Under the pieces are notes generated by a model. That model had not been told where the DNA came from, ran no database searches, and saw only the letters and a program-made list of their open reading frames with translations. A DNA stretch of 64,000 nt, from the NCBI GenBank assembly GCA_944470555.2, contig OX104134.1, positions 75,882,678-75,946,677 on the forward strand, in the 5' to 3' direction. Within the stretch, counting starts at the first letter, position 1, and each line of letters starts with the position of its first letter. This document shows, piece after piece, positions 36,050 to 47,404 of the stretch. Source of the DNA: Heterobilharzia americana. Lineage: Eukaryota; Platyhelminthes; Trematoda; Strigeidida; Schistosomatidae. A program made the position numbers and the translations under genes.

Positions 36050-36641
36050 TCCATCTGGTGTCTGGTGAAATCCATGTCACTTTGTGGATATCCTTGCGCT
36101 TAAACACACTGCCTCCAATCACCAAATCGTTGAATGCGCAGAATTCTGCAAACAATTATCCATTCTCTTTCATCACCTCACCGAGCGCTTCTCGACCCAT
36201 GGTTAGTTCTCTTCCGTGTTGTGTTGTCTGCTCCCAGTTTGGCATTCATGTCACTCCGCCCATTAGAATTTTGATATCACCGACTGAGGTCTTGTCCAGT
36301 GTTGATCGCAGTTGTCTGTGGAATTCCTCCTTTTTCTCTTCATCTGCATTATTTGTAGGTGCATAGCATTGGATGATTGTGACCTTCCTTCCTTCCTTTT
36401 GAGTTGAATCCATCTTGCTGTCATGATCCTGGAGGAGATTGGTTCCCACTGCATGAGAGAGAGCCTTCGATGCTCTTGGGGACATCATGATAGCCACTCC
36501 ATAATTCAGTGTGCTTGTGGTTGTCATCCGGGTGACAATGTTGGAGTAAATTGTTGATCCTCCAGATGACAGTTTGGAGACTCCACTCCCATTCCATCTG
36601 CTTCCACAAATCACAAGCACTTCAATGTGATACCTTCTCAT
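36050..36641 (-). pseudogene. RTE endonuclease, copy B
   Basis: RRYHIEVLVICGSRWNGSGV (36,639-36,580), VTIIQCYAPTNNADEEKKEE and DIKILMGG are readable. A 5-nt insertion (GGAGT) then precedes GACATGAATGCC, so the GDMNAKLG catalytic block is out of frame. FNDLVIGG and the end of the domain are in other frames. Confidence 0.85.
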
Positions 36642-36974
36642 CTCTTTGCAATCTGAGCCGCCTTGCTGGGTTCAAACATGGTGCGGACATTCCATGTCCC
36701 CATGTCTACTTTTGTTTTCATCGAGAGAGAGAAGACACATCGGCCAATTGGCTTCCCGAAGGCTTTCACCAACTGGCGTCATTTCGTCTCTCCGATTCCA
36801 GCGGGAATAATTTTGTTTTTATTTTTTATATTTCGTTTGTGCTGTGAAGTTTCTTTAGCGATTGGATTGGTTTTCCGGGGTAGGGTTGCTAGCCGTATGC
36901 CCAACCTCAAGTCTCTTATACGGGCTTAGGACCGGTTAGTAACTAGTGAACCAGTTAACCAGGCGAGGTTAAAT

Positions 36975-37565
36975 CAAGTGTCAGTTTTACAGTTATTATC
37001 TTATTGTTAATGCGTCATTATAAATACAAAATATAGAGAATTTGAATTCAAACTAACCAACATTCATTGAAAGCTTCGGTGTTTTTTATGCATACGGAGT
37101 CTGTTGAGGAAGTGTGGGTTAGCTGTATGTGTTAAAGATGATTATGAAAAATAGAAATGTTTAACGAGGAAGCGGTTAAGAAGCAGCTGCATGGAGGCTG
37201 GGAATCCGAGCGTTTAAAGTACCTCTGGTATTTTTCTTCACCTTCTAACCGGAGCTATTTTGTAACTGCTTTTGTATTTCAAAACCTACACCAGATTAAG
37301 TATGCATTTGAACGCTAAATAAAAAAGGTGGTTATTTTGATTTTTCATGGAATGGGATTTTCTATCAGCTAATAATTCGCTTCAAAAAAAATGATGAAAT
37401 GTAAGATTCCAAACTGACTAGAGTTTAAAAGCATTCGGCAAGCTTTATTTCGAGTGAATAAACTCAATAGACCATCTAGAATCCGACCAAAATTTTATTG
37501 CAGCACCGTATTCAGAACACTACAAACAGTTATTAAAATGTGAGGGTGCTGGATGTGATACTACC
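36975..37565. other. Unassigned AT-rich stretch
   Basis: Between the 5' end of RTE copy B and the RTE 3' scrap C. No recognised feature. Confidence 0.5.
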
Positions 37566-37569
37566 ACGT

Positions 37570-37745
37570 AACTCGATGTCCAAGAGTGACATGGAGGAGA
37601 TCATGTGAGGAAGAAATGAAGCTTGTGGGCAGTCGTGGAGCCAGGTTGAAAAGACTGCAGAAAAGAGAGTGGAATGGAGGCGTGCTACTGAAGCCTTATG
37701 TTCCACCAGAAACCCGAGGGAAAATTAATAATAATTATAATAACA
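37570..37745 (+). mobile_element. RTE 3'-end fragment (copy C)
   Basis: The plus strand reads sequence homologous to the C-terminal tail of copy B (EEMK..., ESGMEAC, a frameshifted ATEALCSTRNPRG), ending in GAGGGAAAATTAATAATAATTATAATAAC, an RTE-type tail. About 175 bp remains; a strong 5' truncation is usual for non-LTR insertions. Confidence 0.75.
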
Positions 37746-37749
37746 TGAT

Positions 37750-39520
37750 ATAGTGTAGTACCCGCTGAACCAGTACCTTACCTAACGTGTAATTATTGTT
37801 AACGAAACTCAGATCAAAAGGACTGGTATTCAGAAATATATTTGGAGGAGCAATGCATTTAATTAGAGTATATGTGATAGTAATTATTAGGGGAAAAGTC
37901 TATCCAACTTATCTGGCTAGTATGGCTGAACTAGGGACTCTGAGGATGAGCGTATTAACCGGCACGAAGGGAGCGTAAAATGGCATCGAAGCGTGCTCGG
38001 ATGGATCCTGGTTGAAACAAAACTTAAGATACTCTCAGCATCCGAAGACAAGCTAGAGGTTTGTTTAGTTAATTCAATACAATCTATTTGACCCCTAGCT
38101 GCATTTTGGTGCCAAGAAGGTGCACTACAAAGTCATCAGCAAAAGATAGTAAGAATAATAGTGAACTTAGTGCGTGCATATTTTAGTGAAAACTGCTTTA
38201 TGCAGGAGCAACCTCAACTTTGATTTTTTTTTCTCTATTTTTCATGGTAGTGCAGAAGCAGTGAAGTCTTGAGTTTTTCTATGTATTCATCGAAGATGTC
38301 TCCAACTTCTCAGGTCAAGCTGCAGTTGAATTAAGGACCCTTGATTAGGCTGGGCTGAAATGAATGCACGTCAGTTCGTTTAGAATATCTGTAGCTTAGA
38401 AATAAGCCCGTTTTCATATCGTAGGTTAACCGGTCGCTAAGAGATAACTTGATCAAACCCTAGTTTGCAAGAATTCCGGATCAATTTGGAGCTTTTCTGG
38501 ATTGTTTTTTGTCACTGAAGGCTAAATTCAGAACATTAGGCATCTGGTAGATGGCTTTTGTTGCTTTTGCCAAACCCCTGTTTGAAAAATACTTCCCAAA
38601 TCTTAAAACATTTGGCAGAGATAAGCGATTGTTGAGCCGCACCAGATATGTTAGAGTCACCATACACATTTTAGCTGCGTGTGGTAGGGATGCTACATTA
38701 CAGAATATATTTTTTCATTTGCCAGTGTTATCCTCTGCTGGGCAAGATTGCTTTTAGACCAAACTCTTAAAAAAGTGGTGTATGAACGTTCGGTGATCAA
38801 CAATAAAGATTCGTTAACTTCACTATATTGTGAATCAAGATATGGTGCATGGGTGATATCAGACATAACACGACAGTGCACCCTTCTCTCCTGCCATCTA
38901 GTCTATCACTTCTAAACAAAGAATAATGTAAAATGGAGGTCTCCAAAATAAAAGTGTCGGGAGTACACTAAGTTTGTGTAATCACTATCAGGAATGGGCT
39001 ACATGCTACGTATTGCAAACAGAATGAGGACTGTCGATAAAAAGGAATACGGCTTGAGTGTAAAAGAGCATTTTTACATGTCTCGTCTTTTTACTGAAGA
39101 ATTACTTGGTGTGCTCCGACAGACAACGAAGCTAATACCAGATGTCTACTAGTAAGTTTAGAAGTTAAGCAAAAACAAAATTTGACGGCAAGGGTCAGTT
39201 GTTGACGTATATACTACGATTTTTAAGAGAAAGATGAGGGCAGGCGTAGGGAGATATGTTTTACTGCACGTTGATTTTAGATAGAAACGAGAAAGACAGA
39301 TTCTCCAAGGTCTGTTTGGGACCTGTTGAGGATAAATTTCAAGGGGTGCGAAAATAGTTAGGCTCTTTACTACTACTTTCAAAGATAAACTTAGGGATGG
39401 ACCCAAACGACAGAATATGTTAAAAGTATGTTAAAATAAGTGTTAAGATCACCATTCGAATCACCAAGCGAAAAGCTTAATCTTTACTTCACTGATCGTA
39501 GTCACTACGTAGTCAACAAC
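37750..39520. other. Unassigned stretch
   Basis: Short frames only (37,796-37,978 plus; 38,481-38,669 and 38,693-38,881 minus; a roughly 50-residue plus frame from about 38,995). None shows a recognisable domain. It could hold diverged 5' parts of the CR1 remnant that follows. Confidence 0.4.
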
Positions 39521-39529
39521 TCTGGGACA

Positions 39530-40563
39530 CTGGGATATGTGAAATCACAGAAGCTGAATTCAGTCTAGATAATATACGTTATGCAATAAAATCCCTGAAA
39601 TCGTTTCAGTGGGAAAGTAAACAGAATATCTGGCATTATGATTTAAGTTGGAAGCACACACTTCACTATACAGCTTGCTAAAATCTTCAGACTGTCTAAA
39701 AATTCCAGTATCTTCCTAACTTCATGGAAAACCAGTCACATTATACCAAAATTTAAGACAGTCTTAGATTAGTCCAGAAAATTACCGCCCTATCAAAATA
39801 AAATATGTTGTTTCTCGTAAATGAAGAAAAGACGACATTCTACTACCTTTTTCAACGCAAACTTAAAAACTCTTCTCAGCATAGATTAGTGTCCAAAAAG
39901 TCTTGCGTTACATGTCACTTGACATTCTTTGATCTCATAGTCAACAGCAGAGACTAAGTAAAAGCAGTCGTTTTTCTTTACTTCGATTTCCAAAGTTTTT
40001 CGATAAACTGCATCACCCTTCCCTGCTTCATAAACTAAATTCACCTGGTAAGTTGCGGTATTAGATTGCCTCATTTCTAGAGAACCTCATTCAGGTTTTC
40101 GAAATAGGTTCAAACTTTTTCTTTACTTGGAAACTAACTAAAGCAGTAATACAAGGTTGCATTTAAGGGGTTTTCTCTTGATAAAGTATACAAATTACAC
40201 ATACGCTTACTCCGAATCAAGCAATACTTTTCGCTATCCAGATAACTTGAAAGTAGTGTACAATTTCCGCACTAGTCAGTGCAGCACCATGATACAAAAT
40301 GACCTCAACGAGCTACGGCGGTGATGTGACATGTGTCTATTCCTACTGAATGAGCAAAAGTCTCCTTTTGTGCTGTCGATGGACAAAATCCCAATTAATC
40401 TCCAACTCGACTACCTTGCACTCCGATACCTACTCAGGATTTGTGACCTTCAAGAAATTAACGCCAGTGACCTACACTGTGTGGAACGCAACGACATGAT
40501 GCCCCAAATCATACCACCACCTTTTTTTTCTTTTCACAACAATCTTCGCCTCAATGTAATATA
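39530..40563 (+). pseudogene. CR1-type RT remnant, plus strand
   Basis: Shifted plus frames read LKSFQWESKQNIWHYD, LSWKHTLHYTACKIF, LTSWKTSHIIPKFKT and NYRPI near 39,785 (finger block). QHRLVSKKSCVT follows (normally QHGF...SC.T, about 39,880), then TNYTYAYSESSN, TMIQNDLNELRR and FLLNEQKSPFVLSM (thumb, about 40,290-40,385). The palm catalytic box is not readable. It is heavily decayed and distinct from the copies in the 12.5-kb unit. Confidence 0.65.
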
Positions 40564-40564
40564 G

Positions 40565-41280
40565 CTGATTCTGATATATTTAGATCACTTGATCAATTTT
40601 GACAAAGTAAAAAAGATAAAATTTCAAGATTAAAATGATATCATCTTATTTTACGAGTGCTCATCAAATACATACAGTATAAAAGCAAAATGCTTACTAA
40701 AACATAGGATCTATTTCTAAATTACGAAATCAATCATCTCAAATTGTACAATGAAATCATTAATAACCTAAATAACATATAAGAGAATTAATTGTACAGA
40801 GGGAAGAAAAAGCAAGAAAGTAAAAAGCAACTCATAAGTTATGTAATTAAAATGAAACAGAATCAAATTAGTCACTAAGAGAGTGAGAGATTAACCTCAC
40901 TCTCCTTCTGTGTGTAGAGGTTAGGTTGAAAGCGTTTCATTTCAATCGCTTCCGTGAAGCGAGTAATCCAAATTTAAGACGGGATCTAAATGTTTAAAAT
41001 TCCTGAAGAGATGCATATCTACATAGTTAATTCAGTCACTGAAGCATGCAGTAGCTTTGCGTTGGAGAATAGTTAGTTCACGAAGGTTCGTTTCAATGAA
41101 AAATTTCTGCATACTGGTTGCTTCCCACATCAGTTGTTGAGATTCATCTGACTAGATAAGCTTCTGACTTCTCACAAGAATCTCTATCCCATCACAAAAT
41201 CACTTACTGAGTTGTCCCAATCATATATCTTAGCGTTAAAGTCGTAATACACCACGTTTGATAGCTTAATCAACAACCTA
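40565..41280. other. Unassigned AT-rich stretch
   Basis: Between the CR1 remnant and the Penelope-like RT. It may hold the degraded N-terminal part of the latter; no motif is readable. Confidence 0.4.
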
Positions 41281-41289
41281 AGTATTATT

Positions 41290-42660
41290 TATTGGATTAA
41301 GTTTATTAATTTCATCCACGAACTCCAGTTACAAGCTCCGAAAGATGATGAGAGTAAAACCCTGAAATTAATAGTCAAAGAAAAGTTCTATGAAGACTTT
41401 CTTAAAAACCTTGAGAAGTAAAAAATAGGATTTATCGAAAATTACTCTCAATCAGATGGTGACTGAAGTTCTATTTCTCGGATTTAAGTTTCACATTCCA
41501 GTGAATTACACCAGTTGAACAGACACAGAGACAACATTTGAAAACTTATACTACCAACTTTGAGACTTGAAGCCTATAGATGAAGATAAGAGGTTGGCTG
41601 AAGTCTAAGTTGGTAGACATGACTAAACAGTACTACATATCTGAGCGGTCAAAAACCTTTACCAAGCTGCACAAATTGGCACTGAGCCAAATAAGCGTAG
41701 AGGCAGATATCGTTATGTTCAGACCTGATAAAGGATACAGTGTTGTCAAAATGAACGAAAGTGGTTACATAGATAAAATATTAACAATTCTCAGTGATCC
41801 GATGATATTACAGTTGGATTGTACCTAAAAGGATGTTCTATTAACATTTGAAAAAAGTAGATAAACATTCTAGAGATCTTTTGAACAAGACGATTGGTAG
41901 TGCAATATACAATAAATACTAACCAAAAGGTTTGCATCTTCCGTTCAAGTATGGCTCATCCAAAATTCATAAGTCGAATGTACTTTTAAGAAATATAACT
42001 CGCCATGTCACAAGGTGGCAAAATGCTTGATAAAATCATTATAGCGCCGATGGAGTAAGCTGGCGATCCACAGTCTGAAAGATACATCTCACAGTTCTCC
42101 CTAAACAGACCATGTGGACGTTTTACACAATCAAATAGTGTCATACGATATGACTTCTTTATTTCAAAATATATCAGTGAGTGGAATAATTGGTATAATT
42201 TGTCAACCAACTTGCCTATTACTGTCGCCCGAAATCGAGATGAAAAAGTTACCACTCATTTACACAGAACATGCGCACTTCCCATCCAGTGGTCAGCTTT
42301 GTTGACAAAGTGGTATTGGTTTCACCTTTAAGACTTGTCCTGACAGGTATCTTCATGGGTTATGTAGAACAGACGTCCCTGAGTTCAACAATCAGAGGGA
42401 AACCTATTACCACAGGTACGGTGATGGCAAATTTATTATTTGTAATGATATGAAACGTGCAACCGACTTGCTTGATAAACTCATTGAGGCTCATCCTGAA
42501 ATTAAATTTACCTTGGTATATGAGCAAGAAAATCAGTTGTTTTTTGGACTTCAACATAAACAGGAGAATCGATGGTACGAATGAAAAGACCATCCATAGA
42601 AAAAAAAACATGAAGTGGACAATACCTTGAATATAACCGTTTCTGTCCTACCAGCTCTAA
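41290..42660 (+). pseudogene. Penelope-like element RT, decayed
   Basis: The frame 41,580-41,828 reads LSQISVEADIVMFRPDKGYS, then VVKMNESGYIDKILTILSD, the conserved N-terminal PLE block (RPDKGxxVVxM...Y). LPFKYGSSKIHKS follows at about 41,940, then degraded TGIFMGYVEQ near 42,340 (the PLGPxLAxIFM block). YGDGKFIICNDMKRATDLLD and LIEAHPEIKFTLVYEQENQ follow near 42,420-42,545 (YRDD region plus FT.E). The catalytic RDD reads GDG. No GIY-YIG nuclease follows: RTE copy D starts about 40 bp later. Confidence 0.75.
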
Positions 42661-42689
42661 GCGCGTACTAATCAAAACAATTTTCAACA

Positions 42690-43714
42690 CAGATGAAATT
42701 AATAAAAGATACTGAAGGAAACCAAGTTACCAAAAAGGAGAAACAAAGAAAATGATGAGCTAACCACTTCAAAAAACTCTTGAATCGACCACCACGATCA
42801 CCTGCAACTCGTCCAGAAATATGACCAGCAACCCAGCCATAGAACTATTGGTGAATACAAGCCCTCTGACAAAAACGGAAGTCCTGAACGACATCAAGTT
42901 AGTGAAATCCGGAAAATTAGCAGGACCAGATGGCAAAGCTATCCAGATTACAAAAGACATGAGGAGATATGGCATAGGAGTGTTAGAAATCTGTGAAAGC
43001 AGATAGAATGAAAGTGGACTCTCCAGACTGTCAACCGCAGAGTCGATTATCAACTCCGATATTGTTGGCCAGACGACAATCACCAACGCACTAAGTTTTG
43101 AAGATGTCACATGCCAAGTGATTCACAATGGAAAGCTCAATGATACATTTGAAGTAAAGACAGGAATAAGACAAGGCTGCCTGCCACCTACTATCTCTGA
43201 TCATCTTCCTGATTGTGGTCGACTGGACTAAACTGAATCATGCAGCAAGCTATGAGGAGCGAGAAGATGGACATACGCTAGATGGACTGATGAAAAGACC
43301 CTAGAAGAAGATTTGAATTTCGCCGATGATGATTTATGTCTAATGTCTCGTCTCACATACTCGAAGATCTACAGGCGAAAACTAACAAGTTGACAGAAGA
43401 GGTGAGGCAGCGAAGATGGGACTGACTTCAGGTGAACATAGAGAAGACAGAGGTGATGAAGATACCCAACGAACAACAATAACAACAACAACAAGCATCA
43501 GTCACCATCAGAGGGAGAAATCTAAACGAAGTTGTCTCTTTCACCTGCCTAGGTGAGGCAGCATCATTTCAACTACAGGCGGCGGTGGCAGTGGCGGTGG
43601 CGGCACTGATGAGGATGTCAAAGCCAGGATCTGAAAGACAGCAAGACAGCCCTTCATCAATCTGAAATGAGTGTGGAAATCTACTGCACTGCACTGCACT
43701 GCTCTGCACTCAGT
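42690..43714 (+). mobile_element. RTE copy D, scrambled mosaic
   Basis: The plus strand carries linker sequence up to SGKLAGPDG (about 42,935). It then jumps to endonuclease N-terminal sequence AIQITKDMRRYGIGVLEICE to about 43,100 (SIINSDIVGQTTITNALSF), then to RT sequence DVTCQVIHNGKLNDTFEVK and GIRQGC. FADDDLCLMS (43,315-43,345, one extra Asp codon) and NIEKTEVMK follow. The normal order is endonuclease, linker, RT. It ends in (ACTGC)n at 43,682-43,714, where the assembly gap begins. Confidence 0.85.
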
Positions 43715-44214
43715 NNNNNNNNNNNNNNNNNNNNNNNNNNNNNNNNNNNNNNNNNNNNNNNNNNNNNNNNNNNNNNNNNNNNNNNNNNNNNNNNNNNNNN
43801 NNNNNNNNNNNNNNNNNNNNNNNNNNNNNNNNNNNNNNNNNNNNNNNNNNNNNNNNNNNNNNNNNNNNNNNNNNNNNNNNNNNNNNNNNNNNNNNNNNNN
43901 NNNNNNNNNNNNNNNNNNNNNNNNNNNNNNNNNNNNNNNNNNNNNNNNNNNNNNNNNNNNNNNNNNNNNNNNNNNNNNNNNNNNNNNNNNNNNNNNNNNN
44001 NNNNNNNNNNNNNNNNNNNNNNNNNNNNNNNNNNNNNNNNNNNNNNNNNNNNNNNNNNNNNNNNNNNNNNNNNNNNNNNNNNNNNNNNNNNNNNNNNNNN
44101 NNNNNNNNNNNNNNNNNNNNNNNNNNNNNNNNNNNNNNNNNNNNNNNNNNNNNNNNNNNNNNNNNNNNNNNNNNNNNNNNNNNNNNNNNNNNNNNNNNNN
44201 NNNNNNNNNNNNNN
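43715..44214. other. Assembly gap (500 N)
   Basis: Exactly 500 unknown bases, which suggests a placeholder length. The left edge is an ACTGC tandem repeat inside RTE copy D; the right edge is non-RTE sequence. Apparent reading frames across the gap are meaningless. Confidence 0.99.
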
Positions 44215-44518
44215 CCAAATCACTGTCTTACATGCTTGTTATAGCAATTTATTTCAGTTCATGCTATGTGGCAATAAAGTTTACAGTTGGGGAACACAGC
44301 TATCGTGTGCTGATATATTCAAATCATATGAATTCTTAGAGTGATGAAGCCAACTATTGGCGAGTAGCTTAAGTCTTTCACAAATATTCCCTCTGTTCAT
44401 CACTTTTCAATTCGAATTACGTGTACTTGGTTGTGTGCTAAACACCTAGTCTAATCCGAATAGCTTAATGATCAATTCTAGAGCTTCTGAATTAAATGAC
44501 GGAAATTAAAGTTTCCAG

Positions 44519-44535
44519 TGAAACATAGATTTATT
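44519..44535 (+). repeat. 17-bp direct repeat, left
   Basis: TGAAACATAGATTTATT, repeated exactly at 45,031-45,047 on the far side of the inverted SINE pair. Confidence 0.8.
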
Positions 44536-44564
44536 CAGTGTGAAGGTTTCTGGAGATTTATTAA

Positions 44565-44760
44565 CGGATTTCAGGTTGATATTCATCATGGATTGACATC
44601 AGTTGAAGGAACATTGAAAACCTGAGAGCAATGGACAGCCGTTTCGCTTTAGTATGAAACTCCTCAACAATGTGCACCCATGACCTCACCAGGGATCGAA
44701 CCCAGAAACTTAGGGTTCCGCTACCAGCACATTACCATTGAGCGGCTGGGTCGGAATTCC
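44565..44760 (-). mobile_element. tRNA-derived SINE with hammerhead-like core (minus)
   Basis: On the minus strand there is a tRNA-like head with A-box-like GCTCAATGGTAATGTGC and a consensus B box GGGTTCGATCCC (44,703-44,692). Hammerhead-like TTGTTGAGGAG follows, then a weak helix II, GCGAAAC and GCTGTCCATTGC, and a shared 3' part ending CAACTGATGTCAAT and CAACCTGAAA. The GAAAC box and GTC cleavage triplet are intact, but CTGATGA reads TTGTTGA, so cleavage is unlikely. It resembles schistosome SINE/hammerhead repeats (established family). Confidence 0.75.
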
Positions 44761-44844
44761 TACTTCTGTCAGTTACTCGGCGATGATATCGGACAGAGAT
44801 CGCACTTTATTGTGAACTGAGAGAAGTAGGAAATATGAACCAGT

Positions 44845-45040
44845 GGATTCCAACCAAATGGCTTAAATAGTAACGTGCTCACCATGGGACCTAAATGTCC
44901 AGGGTTTGATCTCTAACACGGTCGTGGGTGTTCACTGATGAGGAGACCCACGATAGGATTAAACAGCTGTTCAATGCTCCTAGGCTTTCAATATTCCCCA
45001 ACTGATGTCAGTGCATGATTAATTCCAACCTGAAACATAG
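44845..45040 (+). mobile_element. tRNA-derived SINE with hammerhead-like core (plus)
   Basis: Same family as the preceding SINE in the opposite orientation. B box GGGTTTGATCTC (44,902-44,913); intact CTGATGAG at 44,934-44,941; helix II weakened; GAAAC replaced by TAAAC; cleavage triplet GTC replaced by GTT. The 3' end AACTGATGTCAGTG to CAACCTGAAA runs directly into the right 17-bp direct repeat. Confidence 0.75.
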
Positions 45041-45047
45041 ATTTATT
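45031..45047 (+). repeat. 17-bp direct repeat, right
   Basis: Exact copy of 44,519-44,535; its first bases overlap the TGAAA at the SINE 3' end. Confidence 0.8.
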
Positions 45048-45049
45048 GA

Positions 45050-46860
45050 AAGTTGCTAATATGCTTTGCCACTTAGTGTTTACAAACATGAATGAAGTTC
45101 TTCCTGATGAACTATTCTTAATAGCTCACATTGAAGGGCTTAAATTAATATTATGAGGCTTCTTCTCAAATATCCCTACTGCAGAGCCATATGATTAGAT
45201 TATAACACAATGTCAGTTAGTCTTCAGGAAAAGAGATGATTCTGGTTGATATACAAGTGTCAATAGCAGTCTAAAATGTAGTTAATTTACTTTGTCCTTT
45301 TGCCAAAATTCAAACATGTGAATAAAATCATGTGTCTTTTAAGTGAGGAATGGATAGCTTTTCCTAGGGGAAGTGAAACATTTAGCCAATTACGTTAATT
45401 ATGTAGATATTGTGGTTTCCATATCCAACAATTCAGGGTACTATAATAATTAAAATGGATGATTGTATTACAACCTATGCACAATTTGATCAATTCACGT
45501 TGAAATTTCTCACAAATGAGTAGATTTTTAACCATCTAACTGTAGTGCGAACAGGCATTTCACTAGAAACCACTAAGCAATAGAATAAAGTGTAATATCC
45601 GATACGAAAATACCACCAACTTACAAAATACACCACTGAATAAAATGAGTGGTAAGAAACCGCTTACACCAGCCAGTTTATAATAATCTCCAGAGTAAAG
45701 CTCAGATTTGCTCGGTCTCAAAACAGTTACTCAGAGTTTAGAAACCCGCAAATCAGTGTAAGTGGCTTCTAACTAATCATATTAACCAATGGAGCTATGA
45801 CCCACTGTCATTTGAGCTCGACCTTTGGTCAAAGGTTCTCCGGTTTAAACACCGCCGACGCCTGCTTTGACCGTTGCAACCAGGTAGTATTATAAGCCTT
45901 GATATAATTATTGTAGTTTATTGCCTAGTGTATGAACACCTATACCAGGCTGAGATGCATCCAACTTGTGAACTACATATTTTTTTAGCAGTATGTATTG
46001 TAAAAATACTGTTGTTTAACAAACGACAGCCACAACTTTAAAAGCGAAACTGTGACACACAGAAAATAACCAAGTATATGAAGTATTTCAACTGGCATTT
46101 CATTCAAATTAACTAGTTATGTAAACAAAATAGAAGTGGTAAAATGAGGAAAATTTTTAGAATCACTGTTATATATGTCTTGCTGAAGGTTATGACTAAA
46201 CTAATCCCCAAATGAAGCTGTAACCTATCTGTAAAGTTTATTATTTATATAGTGATATATAAACCAGTGGTCCTCTTATCTTTTACCAGGAATCTGTTAA
46301 GTTCAAGGTGTTTGAAGTGGAAAACAACTTAATATAGAATAGGACATTTTCGTCACCATGACATTCAAGCTGAGCAATATGCAACATGCAGGTAGTTTTC
46401 ACCATAAATGATATATTATGGGAAGAATTTCACGTGAGTATGATGAATAGTGTCCTTTTGATATATTTATCACTACCGATCTGAGAAAAGGGATTCTTTT
46501 TGCACCTAGTAAATTACAAACGTTTCCTACTCAAGTATCTTTCCTATTTATTGAGTGAGTTGCAATCACCCCTATGGCATGAAGTTCGGATGCCTGTTTA
46601 CTAAACCAAAACAAGAAAACTTCATACTGTTGGTCATACAATTTCGTCGTTGACTTGACAGAATTGATCAGTCCCTACGGGCATATGAGCTGGTGAGCAG
46701 AAGCTATCATTACCATACAATTGAAACAACAGGCAATATCGAGGTATCCATGTAGGAGCCGAAATAGCAATAGAGACGGAATAATTCACACCAATCAACA
46801 ACCAGACATTACAAGCAATAGCATAAAAACTATACCCATCGCGCAAGAAGTATATTTTGT
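45050..46860. other. Unassigned AT-rich stretch
   Basis: No coding signal. A small perfect hairpin (CCTTTG-GT-CAAAGG) lies near 45,820 in a GC-richer patch (45,800-45,900) of unknown origin. Confidence 0.4.
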
Positions 46861-46869
46861 GACTCAGTA

Positions 46870-47040
46870 TCATTGGCCAGTAATGTAGTGTATAACGCTT
46901 CGGCGTTTGAAGCAATGAGTTCTGGGTTCCAGTTTCAGTGGGAATAACATCATTCACTGGGTATGGGCACATGCAGTTGACGAGTACAAATAGGACAAAA
47001 CGCCCGGCCTGGATTCCACTGCTAGTCACCAAAATGAATC
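46870..47040 (+). mobile_element. Sm-alpha-like SINE/hammerhead repeat
   Basis: Plus strand: ATAACGCTTCGGCGTTTGAAGC (tRNA-like arm), GTTCTGGGTTCCAGTTTC (B box region, degenerate), then hammerhead-like TTGACGAG, TACAAATAGGACAAAACGC and CGGCCTGGATTCCACTGC. The natural schistosome ribozyme has CTGATGAG, a TCC...GGA helix II, CGAAAC and a GTC cleavage site. Each core box here has one or two changes, so it should not cleave. The 141-residue minus frame over this region is a shadow. Confidence 0.8.
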
Positions 47041-47404
47041 CGGCTTTATAAATCCCCAAACCAATTACTAAAAGACACCAGAAATTCTCTTCTGTTTAAT
47101 AGGCTGAGAATTTAAGATGAACTTCTAGGTGGAAATGACCTTGATAGATTAAAAACTGATGCAAACACTGCAGAATTTGTTGCTTTTGTCTCCGAAGTTG
47201 AACGAAATCATAATCGTATATCATTCAGGTGCTCTTAAACATGATGAAACAAATACAAAGCAAGGTATGATATTTAATGGCTGTTCAACTAATGTTCAAT
47301 CAATATTCAACCACTCATAAATCCTATTATTTAGTTGTGATTTCAAGTTCCACTACGCACACTTAACAAACGAATACATTTAACCAGTGGTGTGCATTAT
47401 TTCG

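Larger units (their letters stand above)
33711..36970 (-). mobile_element. RTE (SR2-like) copy B, nearly full length
   Basis: The minus strand begins with 5' UTR AACCTCGCCTGG (shared with copy E) at about 36,970. It runs through endonuclease (36,641 to about 36,050), linker (35,951-35,120), RT (about 35,120-34,150) and C-terminal tail (34,060-33,729), and ends at NPRG-stop followed by (TAA)n at 33,729-33,711. Complete structure at about 3.26 kb, but several frameshifts. RTE elements typically end in short tandem repeats of this kind. Confidence 0.9.

Noticed and set aside
43541..44344. Long frames spanning the N block
   Set aside because: Produced by reading through 500 unknown bases.
44930..44990. 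Active hammerhead ribozyme
   Set aside because: CTGATGAG is intact, but GAAAC reads TAAAC and the cleavage triplet reads GTT, so activity is not supported.
45815..45835. CCTTTGGTCAAAGG hairpin as a regulatory or terminator element
   Set aside because: Short palindrome with no gene beside it; expected by chance at this scale.
46634..47059. 141-residue minus frame
   Set aside because: Covers the Sm-alpha-like SINE/hammerhead repeat on the opposite strand; no protein family recognised.
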